Shown: positions 45,017 to 54,739 of the stretch, piece after piece | Layout: each line of letters opens with the position of its first letter | Numbering within the stretch: position 1 is the first letter of the stretch | Made by a program: the position numbers and the translations under genes | The notes under the pieces: model-generated | Database searches by the model: none | What the model saw: only the letters and a program-made list of their open reading frames with translations | Told to the model about the DNA's origin: nothing | NCBI RefSeq assembly: GCF_014203665.1 | Contig: NZ_JACHJN010000006.1 | Coordinates: 1 to 64,000, forward strand | Source: Saccharothrix tamanrassetensis | Lineage (GTDB): Bacteria; Actinomycetota; Actinomycetes; Mycobacteriales; Pseudonocardiaceae | Reading direction: 5' to 3' | DNA: 64,000 nucleotides

Positions 45017-45029
45017 TTAGCACAGCTAA
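45017..45029 (+). promoter_or_regulatory. inverted repeat upstream of the MFS gene
   Basis: TTAGC-aca-GCTAA is a perfect 5-bp palindrome with a 3-nt centre, 19 nt before the MFS start, in an AT-rich island (CATATCCTTAG). The shape suits a MarR- or TetR-type repressor. No regulator gene is adjacent. Confidence 0.4.
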
Positions 45030-45047
45030 CGGAGAATGGAGGGCACC

Positions 45048-46355
45048 GTGTCGGGGAACGACGTGCGGTCCAAGCCCCGACTGCCCGGCGAGGTGTGGGT
45101 GCTCGTGGTGGCGAGCTTCATCATCGCCATCGGCTTCGGGATCGTGGCACCGGTGCTGCCCGCGTACGCCAAGAGCTTCGACGTCGGCACCACCGCCGTG
45201 TCCGCCATCGTCAGCGCGTTCGCCCTGGTCAGGCTGCTGTTCGCGCCGGTGAGCGGCCGGCTGGTCAGCCGGTTCGGGGAGACCCGGACCTACATCGTCG
45301 GCATCCTCATCGTGGCGCTCGGCACCGGGCTGTGCGGGTTCGCCACCGCGTACTGGCAGCTGATCGTCTTCCGGTCGTTCGCGGGCGTCGGCTCCACCAT
45401 GTTCACCGTCGCCGCCGTCGGCCTGCTCATCCGGATCACGCCGGCGCCCATGCGCGGCCGGGCGGCCGGGCTGTGGGCCACCGGCTTCCTGCTGGGCAAC
45501 ATCGCGGGCCCGATCGTCGGCGCGGCCCTCGCCGAGTTCTCCATCCGGCTGCCGTTCATCGTCTACGCCGCCGCGCTGGTGCTCGCCGCGATCTTCGTGT
45601 GGTGGTTCCTGCGGCGGTCCACCCTCGCCGCGCTGGACACCAACCGGCAGCAGACGTCGCTGAGCGTCGGCCAGGCGCTCGGCTCGCCCGCCTACCGCGC
45701 CGCGCTGGCGTCCGGGTTCGCCAACGGCTGGGCCGTGTTCGGCGTGCGGATCTCACTGGTGCCGCTGTTCGTGGTGGAGGCGCTGCACGGCAGTCCCGCC
45801 ATCGCCGGCATCTCGCTGTCGGTGTTCGCGGCGGGCAACGCGGCGGTGCTGATGATCTCCGGCAAGCTGTCCGACACCATCGGGCGCAAGCCGGTGGGCA
45901 TGGCCGGGCTCGCGGTGTCCGCGGTCGGCACCATCTGGCTGGGCTTCACCACCGGCGTGCCGATGTTCATGGTGGCGTCGCTGGTCGCGGGCATCGGCGC
46001 GGGCCTGCTCAACCCGCCGCAGAACGCCGTCGTCGCGGACGTCATCGGGACCAAGGCCAAGGGCGGGCCGGTGCTCGCCGCGTTCCAGATGGTCACCGAC
46101 TGCGGCGCGATCATCGGCCCGCTGCTCGCGGGCGTGCTGGTCGACCACGTGTCGTACGGCGCGGCGTTCACCCTGACGGGGGTCATGATGGTCATCGCCC
46201 TGGTGGTGTGGGCGTTCGCGCCCGAGACGTTGCCCAGGGAGCCCTCCGAGCACGTCGCCGAGGTCGTCGCGACCGAAGCCGGGTGCCTGGACGAAGGCCC
46301 CGAGGTGCCGACCGGCGAACGGCTCGCGGGCCGGCCGCGTCAGCCGGAAGCGTGA
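45048..46355 (+). CDS. MFS drug/multi-substrate efflux transporter
   Basis: 435 residues from GTG 45048 (GGAGGG before it; ATG 45036 would be 12 nt earlier with a poorer site). Twelve hydrophobic segments. The MFS motif A is visible as GRLVSRFGETRTYIVG after segment 2, and its partner in the second half as GKLSDTIGRKPVGM. Segment 5 contains LGNIAGPIVGAAL, motif-C-like, typical of antiporters (DHA1 group). Probably a proton-driven exporter; substrates unknown. Confidence 0.9.
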   Translation: MSGNDVRSKPRLPGEVWVLVVASFIIAIGFGIVAPVLPAYAKSFDVGTTAVSAIVSAFALVRLLFAPVSGRLVSRFGETRTYIVGILIVALGTGLCGFATAYWQLIVFRSFAGVGSTMFTVAAVGLLIRITPAPMRGRAAGLWATGFLLGNIAGPIVGAALAEFSIRLPFIVYAAALVLAAIFVWWFLRRSTLAALDTNRQQTSLSVGQALGSPAYRAALASGFANGWAVFGVRISLVPLFVVEALHGSPAIAGISLSVFAAGNAAVLMISGKLSDTIGRKPVGMAGLAVSAVGTIWLGFTTGVPMFMVASLVAGIGAGLLNPPQNAVVADVIGTKAKGGPVLAAFQMVTDCGAIIGPLLAGVLVDHVSYGAAFTLTGVMMVIALVVWAFAPETLPREPSEHVAEVVATEAGCLDEGPEVPTGERLAGRPRQPEA

Positions 46356-46400
46356 TCACTCAGGTTCTGCTCAGCATCCCTCGGTAGCCTGCGGCCGCAG

Positions 46401-47177
46401 GTGACGGAAGGGACCGGGGACGTGGGTGGCGCTGAGCGCAACGCTCGGAAGAAGAAGCAGGAGCAGCAGGCGGCCAGGGCGGTGGCGGCGGCCCGCGGGG
46501 CGAAGGGCGACCGGACCAAGGTGGTCATCGGCGTCGTGGTCGTCGCGGTGCTGGCGCTGGTCGTGGTGGGCGGCGTGATCTGGTCCAAGTCGGGCTCCGG
46601 CGGCAGCCTGACCCCGCCGAAGGACGTGGCTTCGGTGGCCGCGCCGGTCAAGCGCGAAGGCGGCGTGGTCGTCGTCGGCAAGGACACCGCGAAGGCCACC
46701 ATCGACCTGTACGAGGACTTCCTGTGCCCGGCGTGCGGGCAGTTCAAGAAGATCTACGGCGACCAGATCAAGCAGGAGATCGAGAAGGGCACCCTGCGCG
46801 TGCGCTACCACGCGCTGCCGTTCCTGGTGCGGATGTCCGACCCGGCGGGCTACTCGAAGGACTCGGCGAACGCCGCGCTGTGCGCCGCCGACCAGGGCAA
46901 GTTCTGGGAGTACCACGAGACCCTGTTCGCCGAGCAGCCCGACGAGGGCGGCCCCGGCTACACCAAGCAGGAGCTGGTGAAGCTCGGGACCGACCTGGGG
47001 ATCACCGGCGACACGTTCAAGGCTTGCGTCGAGGGCGACACGTACGACAAGGACACCCAGGCGGAGCTGGACCAGGTGCGCGGCAAGCCGTACTTCGGCG
47101 GCACGCCCTCCGTCGCGTCCGGGGAGCAGAAGGTCGACGTGCGCGACGAGAACTGGCTGACCAACTTGGTCAAGTGA
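46401..47177 (+). CDS. membrane-anchored DsbA-like thiol oxidoreductase
   Basis: 258 residues. A basic cytoplasmic stretch rich in Lys/Gln/Ala, one membrane segment (residues about 42-62, VVIGVVVVAVLALVVVGGVI) and an extracytoplasmic DsbA/thioredoxin_4 domain. The active site is DFLCPACGQF (CPAC, residues about 111-114), the cis-Pro is in KPYFGGTPSVASG, and a helical insertion lies between. It forms or shuffles disulfides in exported proteins. GTG 46401 (or 46422) start. It ends 8 nt inside the convergent PaaK-like gene. Confidence 0.92.
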   Translation: MTEGTGDVGGAERNARKKKQEQQAARAVAAARGAKGDRTKVVIGVVVVAVLALVVVGGVIWSKSGSGGSLTPPKDVASVAAPVKREGGVVVVGKDTAKATIDLYEDFLCPACGQFKKIYGDQIKQEIEKGTLRVRYHALPFLVRMSDPAGYSKDSANAALCAADQGKFWEYHETLFAEQPDEGGPGYTKQELVKLGTDLGITGDTFKACVEGDTYDKDTQAELDQVRGKPYFGGTPSVASGEQKVDVRDENWLTNLVK

Positions 47178-48462
47178 GCCCGGCGACCGGCGGCCGGCCC
47201 TCGTTCCACCGGGCCAGCCGCTGCGCCTTGCCGGTCTCCGTGCGCGGCACCGTGCCCCCGGGTGCGACCACGACTTTGCACGTGATGCCGAGCCGTTCCC
47301 GGAGGGCATCGGTCAGGTTCTGCCGCAGGCCCTCGGGTTGCGCGCTCTCCACGACCACCCACAGCTCGGGGCGGGCGCGGCGGTCCTCCACGATCAGGTA
47401 GTGCGGGCTGACCCGCGGGTCGGCGAGCCGCACGCTCTCGATCTCGGTGGGGAACACGTTGACACCGCGCACGACCAGCATGTCGTCCCGGCGCCCCAAC
47501 ACCTTGCTCATCCGGCGCAGCGTGCGGGGGCTGTCCGGCACGGGCGGGGCCAACGTCGCCACGTCCCCGGTCCGGTAGCGCAGCAACGGCATCCCCGTCT
47601 TGGTCAACGTGGTGAACACCAGCTCGCCCGGCGTCCCGTCCGGCACCGGCTTTCCGTCCTGGTCCACGGCCTCTACGAGGAAGTGGTCCTCGGCGACGTT
47701 CAGCATTCCCTGCGAGTCAAGGGATTCACACGCCACACCGGGACCGATGATCTCGGAGAGCCCGTAGATGTCGAGAGCTTTTAGGTCGAGCAGCGACCGG
47801 ATCTGCTCGCGCATCCCGTCGGTCCACGGCTCGGCGCCGAACACGCCGACGCGGAAGGTGGGCTCGACCCCGCTGTGCCGCAACGCTTCGCCGAGGTGGA
47901 TGGCGTAGGAAGGCGTGCAGCACAACACATCGGGCTTGAGGTCGGCGATCAACCGCACCTGCCGCTCCGTCATCCCGCCGGACAGCGGCAGCACGGTGGC
48001 ACCCAACCGCATCCCACCGTGATGAACCCCCAGCCCGCCGGTGAACAGCCCGTACCCGTACGCGTTGTGGATCAGACTCCGCGACGTGACGCCGGCGCCA
48101 CCCAGTGCCCGAGCCATCACCGACGCCCAGACGTCCACGTCGTGAGCCGTGTAGGGGACCAGCGTCGGCCGCCCACCGGTCCCCGACGACCCGTGGATGC
48201 ACACAATCCGCCGGTCGACCTGGAAACCCATCGGGTAGTGGTCCCAAAGGTCCTGCTTGGTCACGAAGGGCAGCCGCCACAACTCGTCCAGCGACACATC
48301 CCCACCACCCCGAACCCCAACCTCCCGCAACCGCCCGGCCTGCACGCCGTCGGCCGTCAACAGCCGCTCCACCAACATCCGAAGCCGCCGCTCCTGCACA
48401 CCCCGACGAACCTCCGCCCGGACGCCTTCGGCATCCGGCTCGACCAACGACGAGACACCCAT
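47170..48462 (-). CDS. phenylacetate-CoA ligase-like AMP-forming enzyme
   Basis: 430 residues from ATG 48462, the PaaK length. ANL motifs: the P-loop IHGSSGTGGRPTLVPYT (residues about 89-105), DIYGLSEIIGPGVACE, the adenylate segment LRYRTGDVATL, and the hinge near GRRDDMLVVRGVNVFPTEIE with the catalytic C-terminal Lys expected in ETGKAQRL. It activates an aryl-acetic or related acid as CoA thioester. No other phenylacetate genes are nearby, so the true substrate is open. Confidence 0.9.
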   Translation of the reverse strand: MGVSSLVEPDAEGVRAEVRRGVQERRLRMLVERLLTADGVQAGRLREVGVRGGGDVSLDELWRLPFVTKQDLWDHYPMGFQVDRRIVCIHGSSGTGGRPTLVPYTAHDVDVWASVMARALGGAGVTSRSLIHNAYGYGLFTGGLGVHHGGMRLGATVLPLSGGMTERQVRLIADLKPDVLCCTPSYAIHLGEALRHSGVEPTFRVGVFGAEPWTDGMREQIRSLLDLKALDIYGLSEIIGPGVACESLDSQGMLNVAEDHFLVEAVDQDGKPVPDGTPGELVFTTLTKTGMPLLRYRTGDVATLAPPVPDSPRTLRRMSKVLGRRDDMLVVRGVNVFPTEIESVRLADPRVSPHYLIVEDRRARPELWVVVESAQPEGLRQNLTDALRERLGITCKVVVAPGGTVPRTETGKAQRLARWNEGRPPVAGLT

Positions 48463-48583
48463 GCACCCCGGTCTAGCAGCCCGAACGCACCCCCGGTACC
48501 CCCGATTTCCATCCGCCGGGGCCGATGTTGTACGGTATTGCCACACGAGAACGGCGGGCTGACCACCGGGAACGTGCCTGTAC

Positions 48584-48656
48584 GGGGCTGTGGCGCAGCT
48601 GGTAGCGCATCACACTGGCAGTGTGAGGGTCAGGGGTTCGAGTCCCCTCAGCTCCA
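48584..48656 (+). tRNA. tRNA-Ala (GGC)
   Basis: 73 nt cloverleaf. Anticodon loop CTGGCAG gives anticodon GGC. Acceptor stem GGGGCTG/CAGCTCC contains the G3:U70 pair that defines alanine identity. T arm CAGGGGTTCGAGTCCCCT. CCA is not encoded. The gene borders an accessory region, so its 3' end may be an attachment site. Confidence 0.97.
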
Positions 48657-48676
48657 CAAGTTGATACTGATTGAGA

Positions 48677-48715
48677 ATCGCCCGCTGACCTGCGGTAATG
48701 CAGTTAGCGGGCGAT
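48677..48715 (+). terminator. terminator after tRNA-Ala
   Basis: ATCGCCCGCT and AGCGGGCGAT form a 10-bp stem with a 19-nt loop, followed by CTTGTCTT. Confidence 0.8.
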
Positions 48716-48718
48716 CTT

Positions 48719-49267
48719 GTCTTCGAGTCCATGGTGGACTGTGCTGGCTGATCCGGAGCAAATCTGGAGCAGGCGGTCGCTCCGAACGAAATGTTGTCAG
48801 CTGTGTGCTCCAGGTCTTATCAATCCGCCTGGGTGGATCCGCTTTAGAGAACTTTCCGGTCGCCGTAGTCGCCGCCAATGTTGCAATGCCCAGGTGGTCC
48901 CGTGGGGTCCGCAGTGGACGTCTCGTGCCCCGAACCGCGGTTGGCCCGTCCCTGCTACGCCATTTTGTGCCAGGTGCTGTCGTCGCCCTCGCGCTGCTCA
49001 GTTGGTGTGCGGACACCGGGCGGTCTGGTTGCCCGAGCCGGGTTGGCCGGATCGTGTGGGTCGGGAGGTTCCCGATCACGGCACAGTCGTCCAAGGCGGA
49101 CAGCAACCGGTACCGGTGCCTGTGGCGCCGGACTCGGCGGTTCGACCTGCTCGCGCGGGATCACCTCGTGTTGTCCTGTCCAGCTGAAGGTGGCGGTGGG
49201 ATCGACCCTTGAAATGAAGCTCGCCAAGTTGGGTGCGGGCGTAGGCCGGATCCGTGAGGATGTTCCT
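48719..49267. other. non-coding start of the accessory region
   Basis: About 550 nt after tRNA-Ala without a believable gene. Open frames exist in several directions, but codon use is flat. Near 48750-48770 the text GGAGCAAATCTGGAGCA recalls sequence beside tyrosine-integrase sites in actinobacterial islands. That is a loose resemblance only. No integrase remnant was identified. Confidence 0.4.
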
Positions 49268-50212
49268 GTGTCACCTCGCGCACGTGCCGTCGATCTCGGT
49301 CGCCTTGCCCGGTGGTGCAGGGAGCACCTGGGCAGCCCACCGGCGCAGGAGTTGTTCCGATCCGGGCACCTGTCCGCTGTCATCGGGCTGCGGCTGGCCG
49401 ATGACCGCGAGGTCGTGGTCAAGGTTCGTCCGGACTCGCCGCGGGTATCGGCCTGCGTCGAAGTCCAGCGCCACTTGTTCCAGGCCGGTTATCCCTGCCC
49501 CCGGCCGCTCACCGGCGCAACGTCGTTCGACGGCGATATCGCCACTGCGGAGACCTTTGTGCCCGGCGGCGACGTGCTCCCGAGCACGGACCACGCGGCC
49601 CTGGCATTCGCCGAGGCGTTGGCGCGGCTGATCCGGCTGGCACCTCGGCCGGCCGAGGTGTCCTCGCTCGCCCCGGCACCGTCGTGGGCGGCTTGGAACC
49701 ACGCCGGGGAAGGACTGTGGCCGTGTTCGGAGGAGGACCCCGATGTCGACCTCAACGCGTTGGCCGGCGCGGAGTGGATCAACGATGCCGGGCGGCGTGC
49801 CCGTGACCGGCTGCGAGCCGGCGGGTCCGATTCCGTGATCGGTCACTGCGACTGGCTTGCCGGCAATCTGCGCTGGAGCGGCGAAGCGCTGCTGGTGGTG
49901 CACGACTGGGACAGCGTGATCGCGGAGAGCGAAGCCGTCCTGGTGGGCTTCGCTGCCGCACTGTATTCGACCGTCAGCGCGGACGAGCTTGCCACCGTCG
50001 AGGAAACTGAGCGGTTCCTCGACGCGTACTGCCATGTGCGTGGCCGACAGTTCAGCGCCGGCGAGCTGCGGCGGTCGTGGGCGGCAGGCGTCTGGACCAG
50101 GGCCTATGACGCCAAGTATCAGCATACGGTCGGGCAGCCCGTCACCTCACTGTCGGAGGATGAGGCCCGCGAGCGCCTCCGTCGTGCTGACGCCGGCTCG
50201 CGCAGGCCGTAG
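49268..50212 (+). CDS. phosphotransferase (APH/choline kinase-like)
   Basis: 314 residues from GTG 49268, with GAGGA 7 nt upstream. The aminoglycoside-phosphotransferase fold is recognisable: the Lys strand REVVVKVRPDSPRVSACVEVQRHL, the hinge AETFVPGGDVL, the catalytic loop VIGHCDWLAGNLRW (HxD...N, with Cys in place of the usual Gly/Ala), and the metal site LLVVHDWDSVIAESEAVLVG. Its true substrate, a drug or a metabolite, is unknown. It stands alone between tRNA-Ala and insertion-sequence remains, so it is probably cargo of the island. It is the first real gene after the tRNA. Confidence 0.82.
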   Translation: MSPRARAVDLGRLARWCREHLGSPPAQELFRSGHLSAVIGLRLADDREVVVKVRPDSPRVSACVEVQRHLFQAGYPCPRPLTGATSFDGDIATAETFVPGGDVLPSTDHAALAFAEALARLIRLAPRPAEVSSLAPAPSWAAWNHAGEGLWPCSEEDPDVDLNALAGAEWINDAGRRARDRLRAGGSDSVIGHCDWLAGNLRWSGEALLVVHDWDSVIAESEAVLVGFAAALYSTVSADELATVEETERFLDAYCHVRGRQFSAGELRRSWAAGVWTRAYDAKYQHTVGQPVTSLSEDEARERLRRADAGSRRP

Positions 50213-50423
50213 GCCCGCCGCGCAGCCCCTGGCTGACCGCCTTCGAGCGACGCGCCGACGATGACCTGACCGGGCAAGGCAACACCGCCGCATCCCTCGT
50301 CGTGCCGGCAGGCCAGCCCGACAGGTGCGTCCGGGCAGGATGACACTTCGACCATTGGCTGCGACGGAACCCGGTGGTGACAGTTCATCGCCCTGGAAGC
50401 GGGACACTCACTTTTGATGCGGT

Positions 50424-50946
50424 CCAGAGCCCCGGCAAGGTCGTAGCGACTTCACCGCCCAGACGCTCTACACCCCGCTACGTCGGCAACATCACCTACC
50501 TGCCTATCGCCGACGACACGTTCCGCCATCTCGACGTTCCGCTATCTCGTGACCGTGATGGACCTGTGTTCGCGCCGCCTGGTCGGCTGGGCACTCGCCG
50601 ACCACATGCGCACCGCGCTGGTCGCTGAGCCCTGCACGCCGCGCAGCGTACGCAGGGCAGCCTGGCCGGAGCGATCTTTCACAGCGACCACGGCGCCCAA
50701 TACAGCGCTCGGGCGTTTGTCGAGACCTGGCAATCCACTGGGGTGACCCGGTACATGGGCACCTTCGGCAGCTCGGTCGACAACATCGCCGAAGCCTCAA
50801 CGCATCCCCAAACGTGAGACCGTCCGAGGATCTCAAAGTTGGTGCAGTGCAAGGGAAGCGGCTAACCGTCTTCGGCTGGCTGCACCGCTACAACACCCGA
50901 CGACGCCACTCCCGCCTCAGCCAGAAGACCCTGATCGACTACGAAA
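50424..50946 (+). pseudogene. remnant of an IS3-type transposase (OrfB, rve domain)
   Basis: Pieces of a DDE integrase domain are spread over all three frames: FTAQTLYTPLR then YVGNITYLPIADDTFRHL, LVTVMDLCSRRLVGWALADHM (first Asp), GAIFHSDHGAQYSARAF (second Asp), TGVTRYMGTFGSSVDNIAEA, and the C-terminal LHRYNTRRRHSRLSQKTLIDYE. At least three frameshifts and small deletions break it, so it is inactive. The 5' OrfA part is missing. An IS30-type element begins 8 nt after its end. Confidence 0.85.
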
Positions 50947-50953
50947 CCAGGGT

Positions 50954-52032
50954 GGGGTCAAGTGGTCATGGCGACGTGTGGGTGTTGATCAGGTCGTTGT
51001 AGACCTCGATCGGTTTGCGCCAGTCGAGGGTCTGGCGGGGGCGTCCGTTCAATTCGGCGGCGACCTTGTCGAGGTCGGCTTGGGTGTGGACGGACAGGTC
51101 GGTGCCTTTGGGGAAGTACTGGCGGAGGAGGCCGTTGGTGTTTTCGTTGCTGCCGCGTTGCCAGGGGCTGTGCGGGTCACAGAAGTAGACCGGGATGCCG
51201 GTGCGCATCGTGAAGTAGGCGTGGCGGGCCATTTCCCGGCCCTGGTCCGAGGTGACGCTGCGGCGCAGGAATTCCGGGAGGGTCTCCATCTTGCGGGCGA
51301 GGAGTGTGGCGACGCGTTGGGCGTTGCGGTCGTGCGGGATGCGCACGAGCATGAGGAAGCGGGTGGTGCGTTCGACCAGGGTGGCGATCTGGGAGGCGTT
51401 GCCGCGTCCGATGATCAGGTCGCCTTCCCAGAAGCCCGGGACGGCGCGGTCGTCGGCCTCTTTCGGGCGGTCGCTGATGTGGACCATGTCCTTGATGTAC
51501 TGGCGGGAGGCGGCCGGCCGGGTGCGGTCGACCCGCCGGACCCGGCCCTGGCGCAGCGCGAGCTTGAGTTGGGTGCGCAGCTCGCCGCGGGCCTGGAGGT
51601 AGAGGCATCGGTAGATCGTCTCGTGCGACACGCGCATCTCCGGATCGTCCGGGTGGTCCAGGCGCAGCCGCCGGCCGATCTGCCGCGGCGACCATTTCCG
51701 GGCGAGTCCGGTGTTCACCGCGTCGTGCAACCGGGCCGACGACTCCAGTTTACGGAGCCTGGGCCGTCGGCGGTGGTCGGCGGCCCGGCACTGCGCCCGC
51801 ACCGCCCGATAACCACGGCGGCCCCCGTTCGCGGCGATCTCCCGCGCCACCGTCGAATGATGCCGACCCAGGAGCACCCCCAGGACACGGGTCGAACAAC
51901 GCGCGTTCCGACTCAACTCCCGCTCCTCGAACGACAACAACACGCCACCGGCCATACGACAACCCCCACGATCAACGGACAGGATCACAACTACTGTCGC
52001 CATGACCGTATGACACCGCCCAGCCTGACCCC
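50954..52032 (-). mobile_element. IS30-family insertion sequence
   Basis: About 1.08 kb. Terminal GGGGTCA (50954-50960) and its complement TGACCCC (52026-52032) are the outer ends. Further in, TCATGGCGAC (50967-50976) and its complement GTCGCCATGA (51997-52006) extend the inverted repeats with an insertion in one arm. One intact transposase gene fills the element. It sits at the end of the IS3 remnant. No clear target duplication could be recognised. Confidence 0.75.
50966..51955 (-). CDS. IS30 family transposase
   Basis: 329 residues from ATG 51955 (the frame is open to 52240). N-terminal HTH: LSFEERELSRNARCSTRVLGVLLGRHHSTVAREIAANGG, then the second HTH with KWSPRQIGRRLRLDHPDDPEMRVSHETIYRCLY. 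The DDE core: first Asp in GFWEGDLIIGRGNASQIATLVERTTRF, second Asp in VTSDQGREMARH, and Glu in HSPWQRGSNENTNGLLRQYFPKGTDL. All catalytic residues and the reading frame are intact, so the element may still be mobile. Confidence 0.93.
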   Translation of the reverse strand: MAGGVLLSFEERELSRNARCSTRVLGVLLGRHHSTVAREIAANGGRRGYRAVRAQCRAADHRRRPRLRKLESSARLHDAVNTGLARKWSPRQIGRRLRLDHPDDPEMRVSHETIYRCLYLQARGELRTQLKLALRQGRVRRVDRTRPAASRQYIKDMVHISDRPKEADDRAVPGFWEGDLIIGRGNASQIATLVERTTRFLMLVRIPHDRNAQRVATLLARKMETLPEFLRRSVTSDQGREMARHAYFTMRTGIPVYFCDPHSPWQRGSNENTNGLLRQYFPKGTDLSVHTQADLDKVAAELNGRPRQTLDWRKPIEVYNDLINTHTSP

Positions 52033-53049
52033 GACACCAGCTACGCTGACCCAAACCGCACCCCGTGTCCAGCATTCGGGGTGAAGGCCCAACCACGATC
52101 AAAAGCGTCTTACTGTCCGGTGGTGATACCCGTGCACCTTCGCCTTCGCAGTCCGCACGCCGAACACAGCAGGGCACGTCGCGAGTGCGGACCGTGAGTA
52201 CTACATTACCAACGCTCTCTGTCACGTCCTTAACGGCCAACGCCGACAGTCCGGAACCCCTTCCACGAGGGAATCGGCATCCATCACAAGATCATAATCG
52301 CCGGAGGCTACTCGAAGTCATCACCGATTACGGGATAGGGCTGCTTTCTGACGGACCTCTCACCCGCGGTGTCGTGCTCAAACGCTGCATCGGTAGCCGA
52401 TAGACACCAACGCGTCGATCACCGGACGTCAACGACGGGTCAACGTCGCTGATCTTGGGAACCTTTGCGCAATCCTGTCGGAGCGCGGACAGGCCTTCGC
52501 CGTCGAAGCGTCCGTGGGCAGTTTGCAATCCACGACATAGAGCGGCACTTGGCATCTGTGGCCAACCGAAGCCGTGCTAGGCGTGGGACATGGGGTAGGA
52601 ACATCCCATGACCTGACCATCCGAACTCTGTCTCCGGCGGTAGGACGGCGAATCTTGGCGGTGGCCGGGATGAGTGGACGGTCCGTGTGGGGCCGAACAG
52701 TGGAATGGGTGCTGTGGCAGCCACCGGCGGTCCTCAGAGTCACCTCAGCCAGCGAGACAACGACCGTTCGAACAGCGGCGAACACGATCCTGCTTCCTCG
52801 CGTCGACTCCGCGGAGCCACGCTACACGTTACTCGGTGGAACCCCCTGTAACGCGCGCAGGCACACCGTCGAGTTCAAGCCACTTCGTCTAGCCACGGTC
52901 ACCAGCACCGTTACTCGAGTCGTTCGCCGCAGGTCGCATCGCATCCAACGCCATCCCGCCCACCGGCTTCTTCGTTCGCGCCGCCCTCTCGCAAGCCGGA
53001 CATCGCCAACCCCATATGAGAGCTTGCTGGATGCGCTACCGTATGGTGG
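52033..53049. other. 1-kb region without recognised genes
   Basis: Base composition is closer to even than in the core genome. Open frames on both strands translate to low-information sequence without domain features. It may be decayed mobile DNA. No repeats, tRNA or clear terminators seen. Confidence 0.5.
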
Positions 53050-54739
53050 ATGAGCAGCACTTCACCGGATCGCCACTCCATCAGTTTTGACCTTGTCGGC
53101 ATCGGAGAGCTGTTGGAATCACGAGAGCTCTCTGTTCCACAATACCAGCGTTCATACTCGTGGAACGTCTCGGGCGAGCGACAGATCGACGAGTATTGGG
53201 ACGACTTGGAGCGAGTCGCCGCAACGAGTGAGGAGTACTTCCTCGGTACGGTCGTGCTCTCGCGGAGTAGTGATAGCAACCGGCGCACCATCATCGACGG
53301 GCAGCAGCGCCTCGCTACGACGTCGATGCTGTTGGCGGCAATCAGGAACCACCTGAGCGCACTCGGGAGCGAAAAAGCCGGAGTTGTTGAGCGCGACTTC
53401 CTCGCCAAGGAGACCATCAAATCTTCCGGGAAGGAGCGGCGGCTTAAGCTCAATATTGAGGATGCTGACTACTTCGACACACTGATCGTGGCGGATGCAG
53501 GTAGGTCTCCGGACCCCAAGGTTCCCTCGCAGGGGCGCATGAAGCAGGCATTCGACTTCCTGTCCGAGAAGATCGAGATGCTCGCGAAGAGGCACGGTGT
53601 AAGCGGCCTGCTGGAGTGGACGGAGTTCCTGCATGATCGAGCGAAGATCGGGGTCATCGAGGTCTCCACCGAAGCTGATGCGTACATCATCTTCGAAACC
53701 CTGAACGATCGTGGTGCGGCTCTCACAGCGGCAGACCTCCTGAAGAACTACCTGTACGGCCGCTCCGGCGACCGACTCAAGTTCACCCAGCACCATTGGG
53801 CTCGAACCCTTCGGCACTCTGGAGCTGACGGCAGCGGACGCGAAGTTCATGACGTACCTGCGGCACTTCTGGAGTTCAAAGCAGGGGTTGACCCGCGAGA
53901 AAGACCTGTACAGCAAGATCAAAGCTAGTATCGCTACGGAGTCGGAAGTATCCGATTTCGCGGTACAGCTTGAACACGAGGCAGTCAAGTACGCCGCCCT
54001 CACTAATCCGGAGCACGAGCTCTGGAAGGGCTACGATCCGGCCACCAGGAACAACATGGAGGTTTTGATCGAGCTTAACCTCCTGCCGAACCGGCCGCTC
54101 CTGCTGGCGGCCATCGAGACATTCGAGCCGAAAGAGATCCGTTCCCTGTCTGCCAGGCTGGTCAATTGGTCGGTTCGGGCGCTCACTCTCGGCACGATAA
54201 ACTCTGGCAAGATCGAGGACGTGTACTGCAACGTTGCCCGCAGTATCCGAAACAGTAATATTACAACCGCTCGGGAAGTTTACGACAATATCGTCGACGT
54301 GATCGCCGGTGACGCCGAGTTCGAAGCCGAATTCGCGATTACTCGGGTGACGAAGACATCGCTGGCCCGCTACTATCTGCGCTCGCTCGAAAAGCACAGT
54401 CGCGGCAAGGAGCCCGAGAACGTTCCCAATCCGAATCCGGACGAGGTCAATCTGGAGCACGTGCTTCCCCGGAACGCAAAGTCGGAGGAGTGGGTGGGCA
54501 TTACGAACTCGGGAGATGTGGCCGCTTGGACCCACCGAATCGGCAACATGGTCCTACTGCAGAAAGGCTCCAACAGTCGACTTGGCAACAAGCCTTTCTC
54601 CGATAAGAGGACGGTACTCGCCAATAGTGCTTTTGTGCTCACCGCTGAAGTGGCTCAGGAAGAAGATTGGGGCCCCGAGGAGATTGACAGGCGTCAGCGA
54701 CGTCTGGCGAAGCTTGCTGTCGCCACATGGCCTCGTTGA
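53050..54739 (+). pseudogene. DUF262/DUF1524 protein (GmrSD/SspE-like), split by a one-base shift
   Basis: Two overlapping frames together encode about 560 residues. Part 1 (53050-53812) holds the DUF262 domain: SVPQYQRSYSWN, the (D)GQQR motif IIDGQQRLATTSMLL, and IFETLNDRGAALTAADLLKNYL. Part 2, in the next frame, continues with GTLELTAADAKFMTYLRHFWSS and ends in a DUF1524 HNH-type region: VNLEHVLPRN, then RIGNMVLLQKGSNSRLGNKPFSDK. The break lies in ACCCTTCGGCACT at about 53807-53817. Removing one C joins the frames as RTLGTLELT. DUF262-DUF1524 proteins are nucleases such as GmrSD and the phosphorothioation-linked SspE, so a defence role beside dnd genes is likely. A sequencing error cannot be excluded. 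Confidence 0.82.

Noticed and set aside
48648..49106. 152-codon minus-strand ORF after tRNA-Ala
   Set aside because: It begins in non-coding sequence and ends inside the tRNA terminator region; no recognisable motif and flat codon use.
52065..53053. Several ORFs of 70-160 codons between the IS30 element and the DUF262 gene
   Set aside because: They overlap on both strands, have no conserved motifs, and codon positions show no GC bias.
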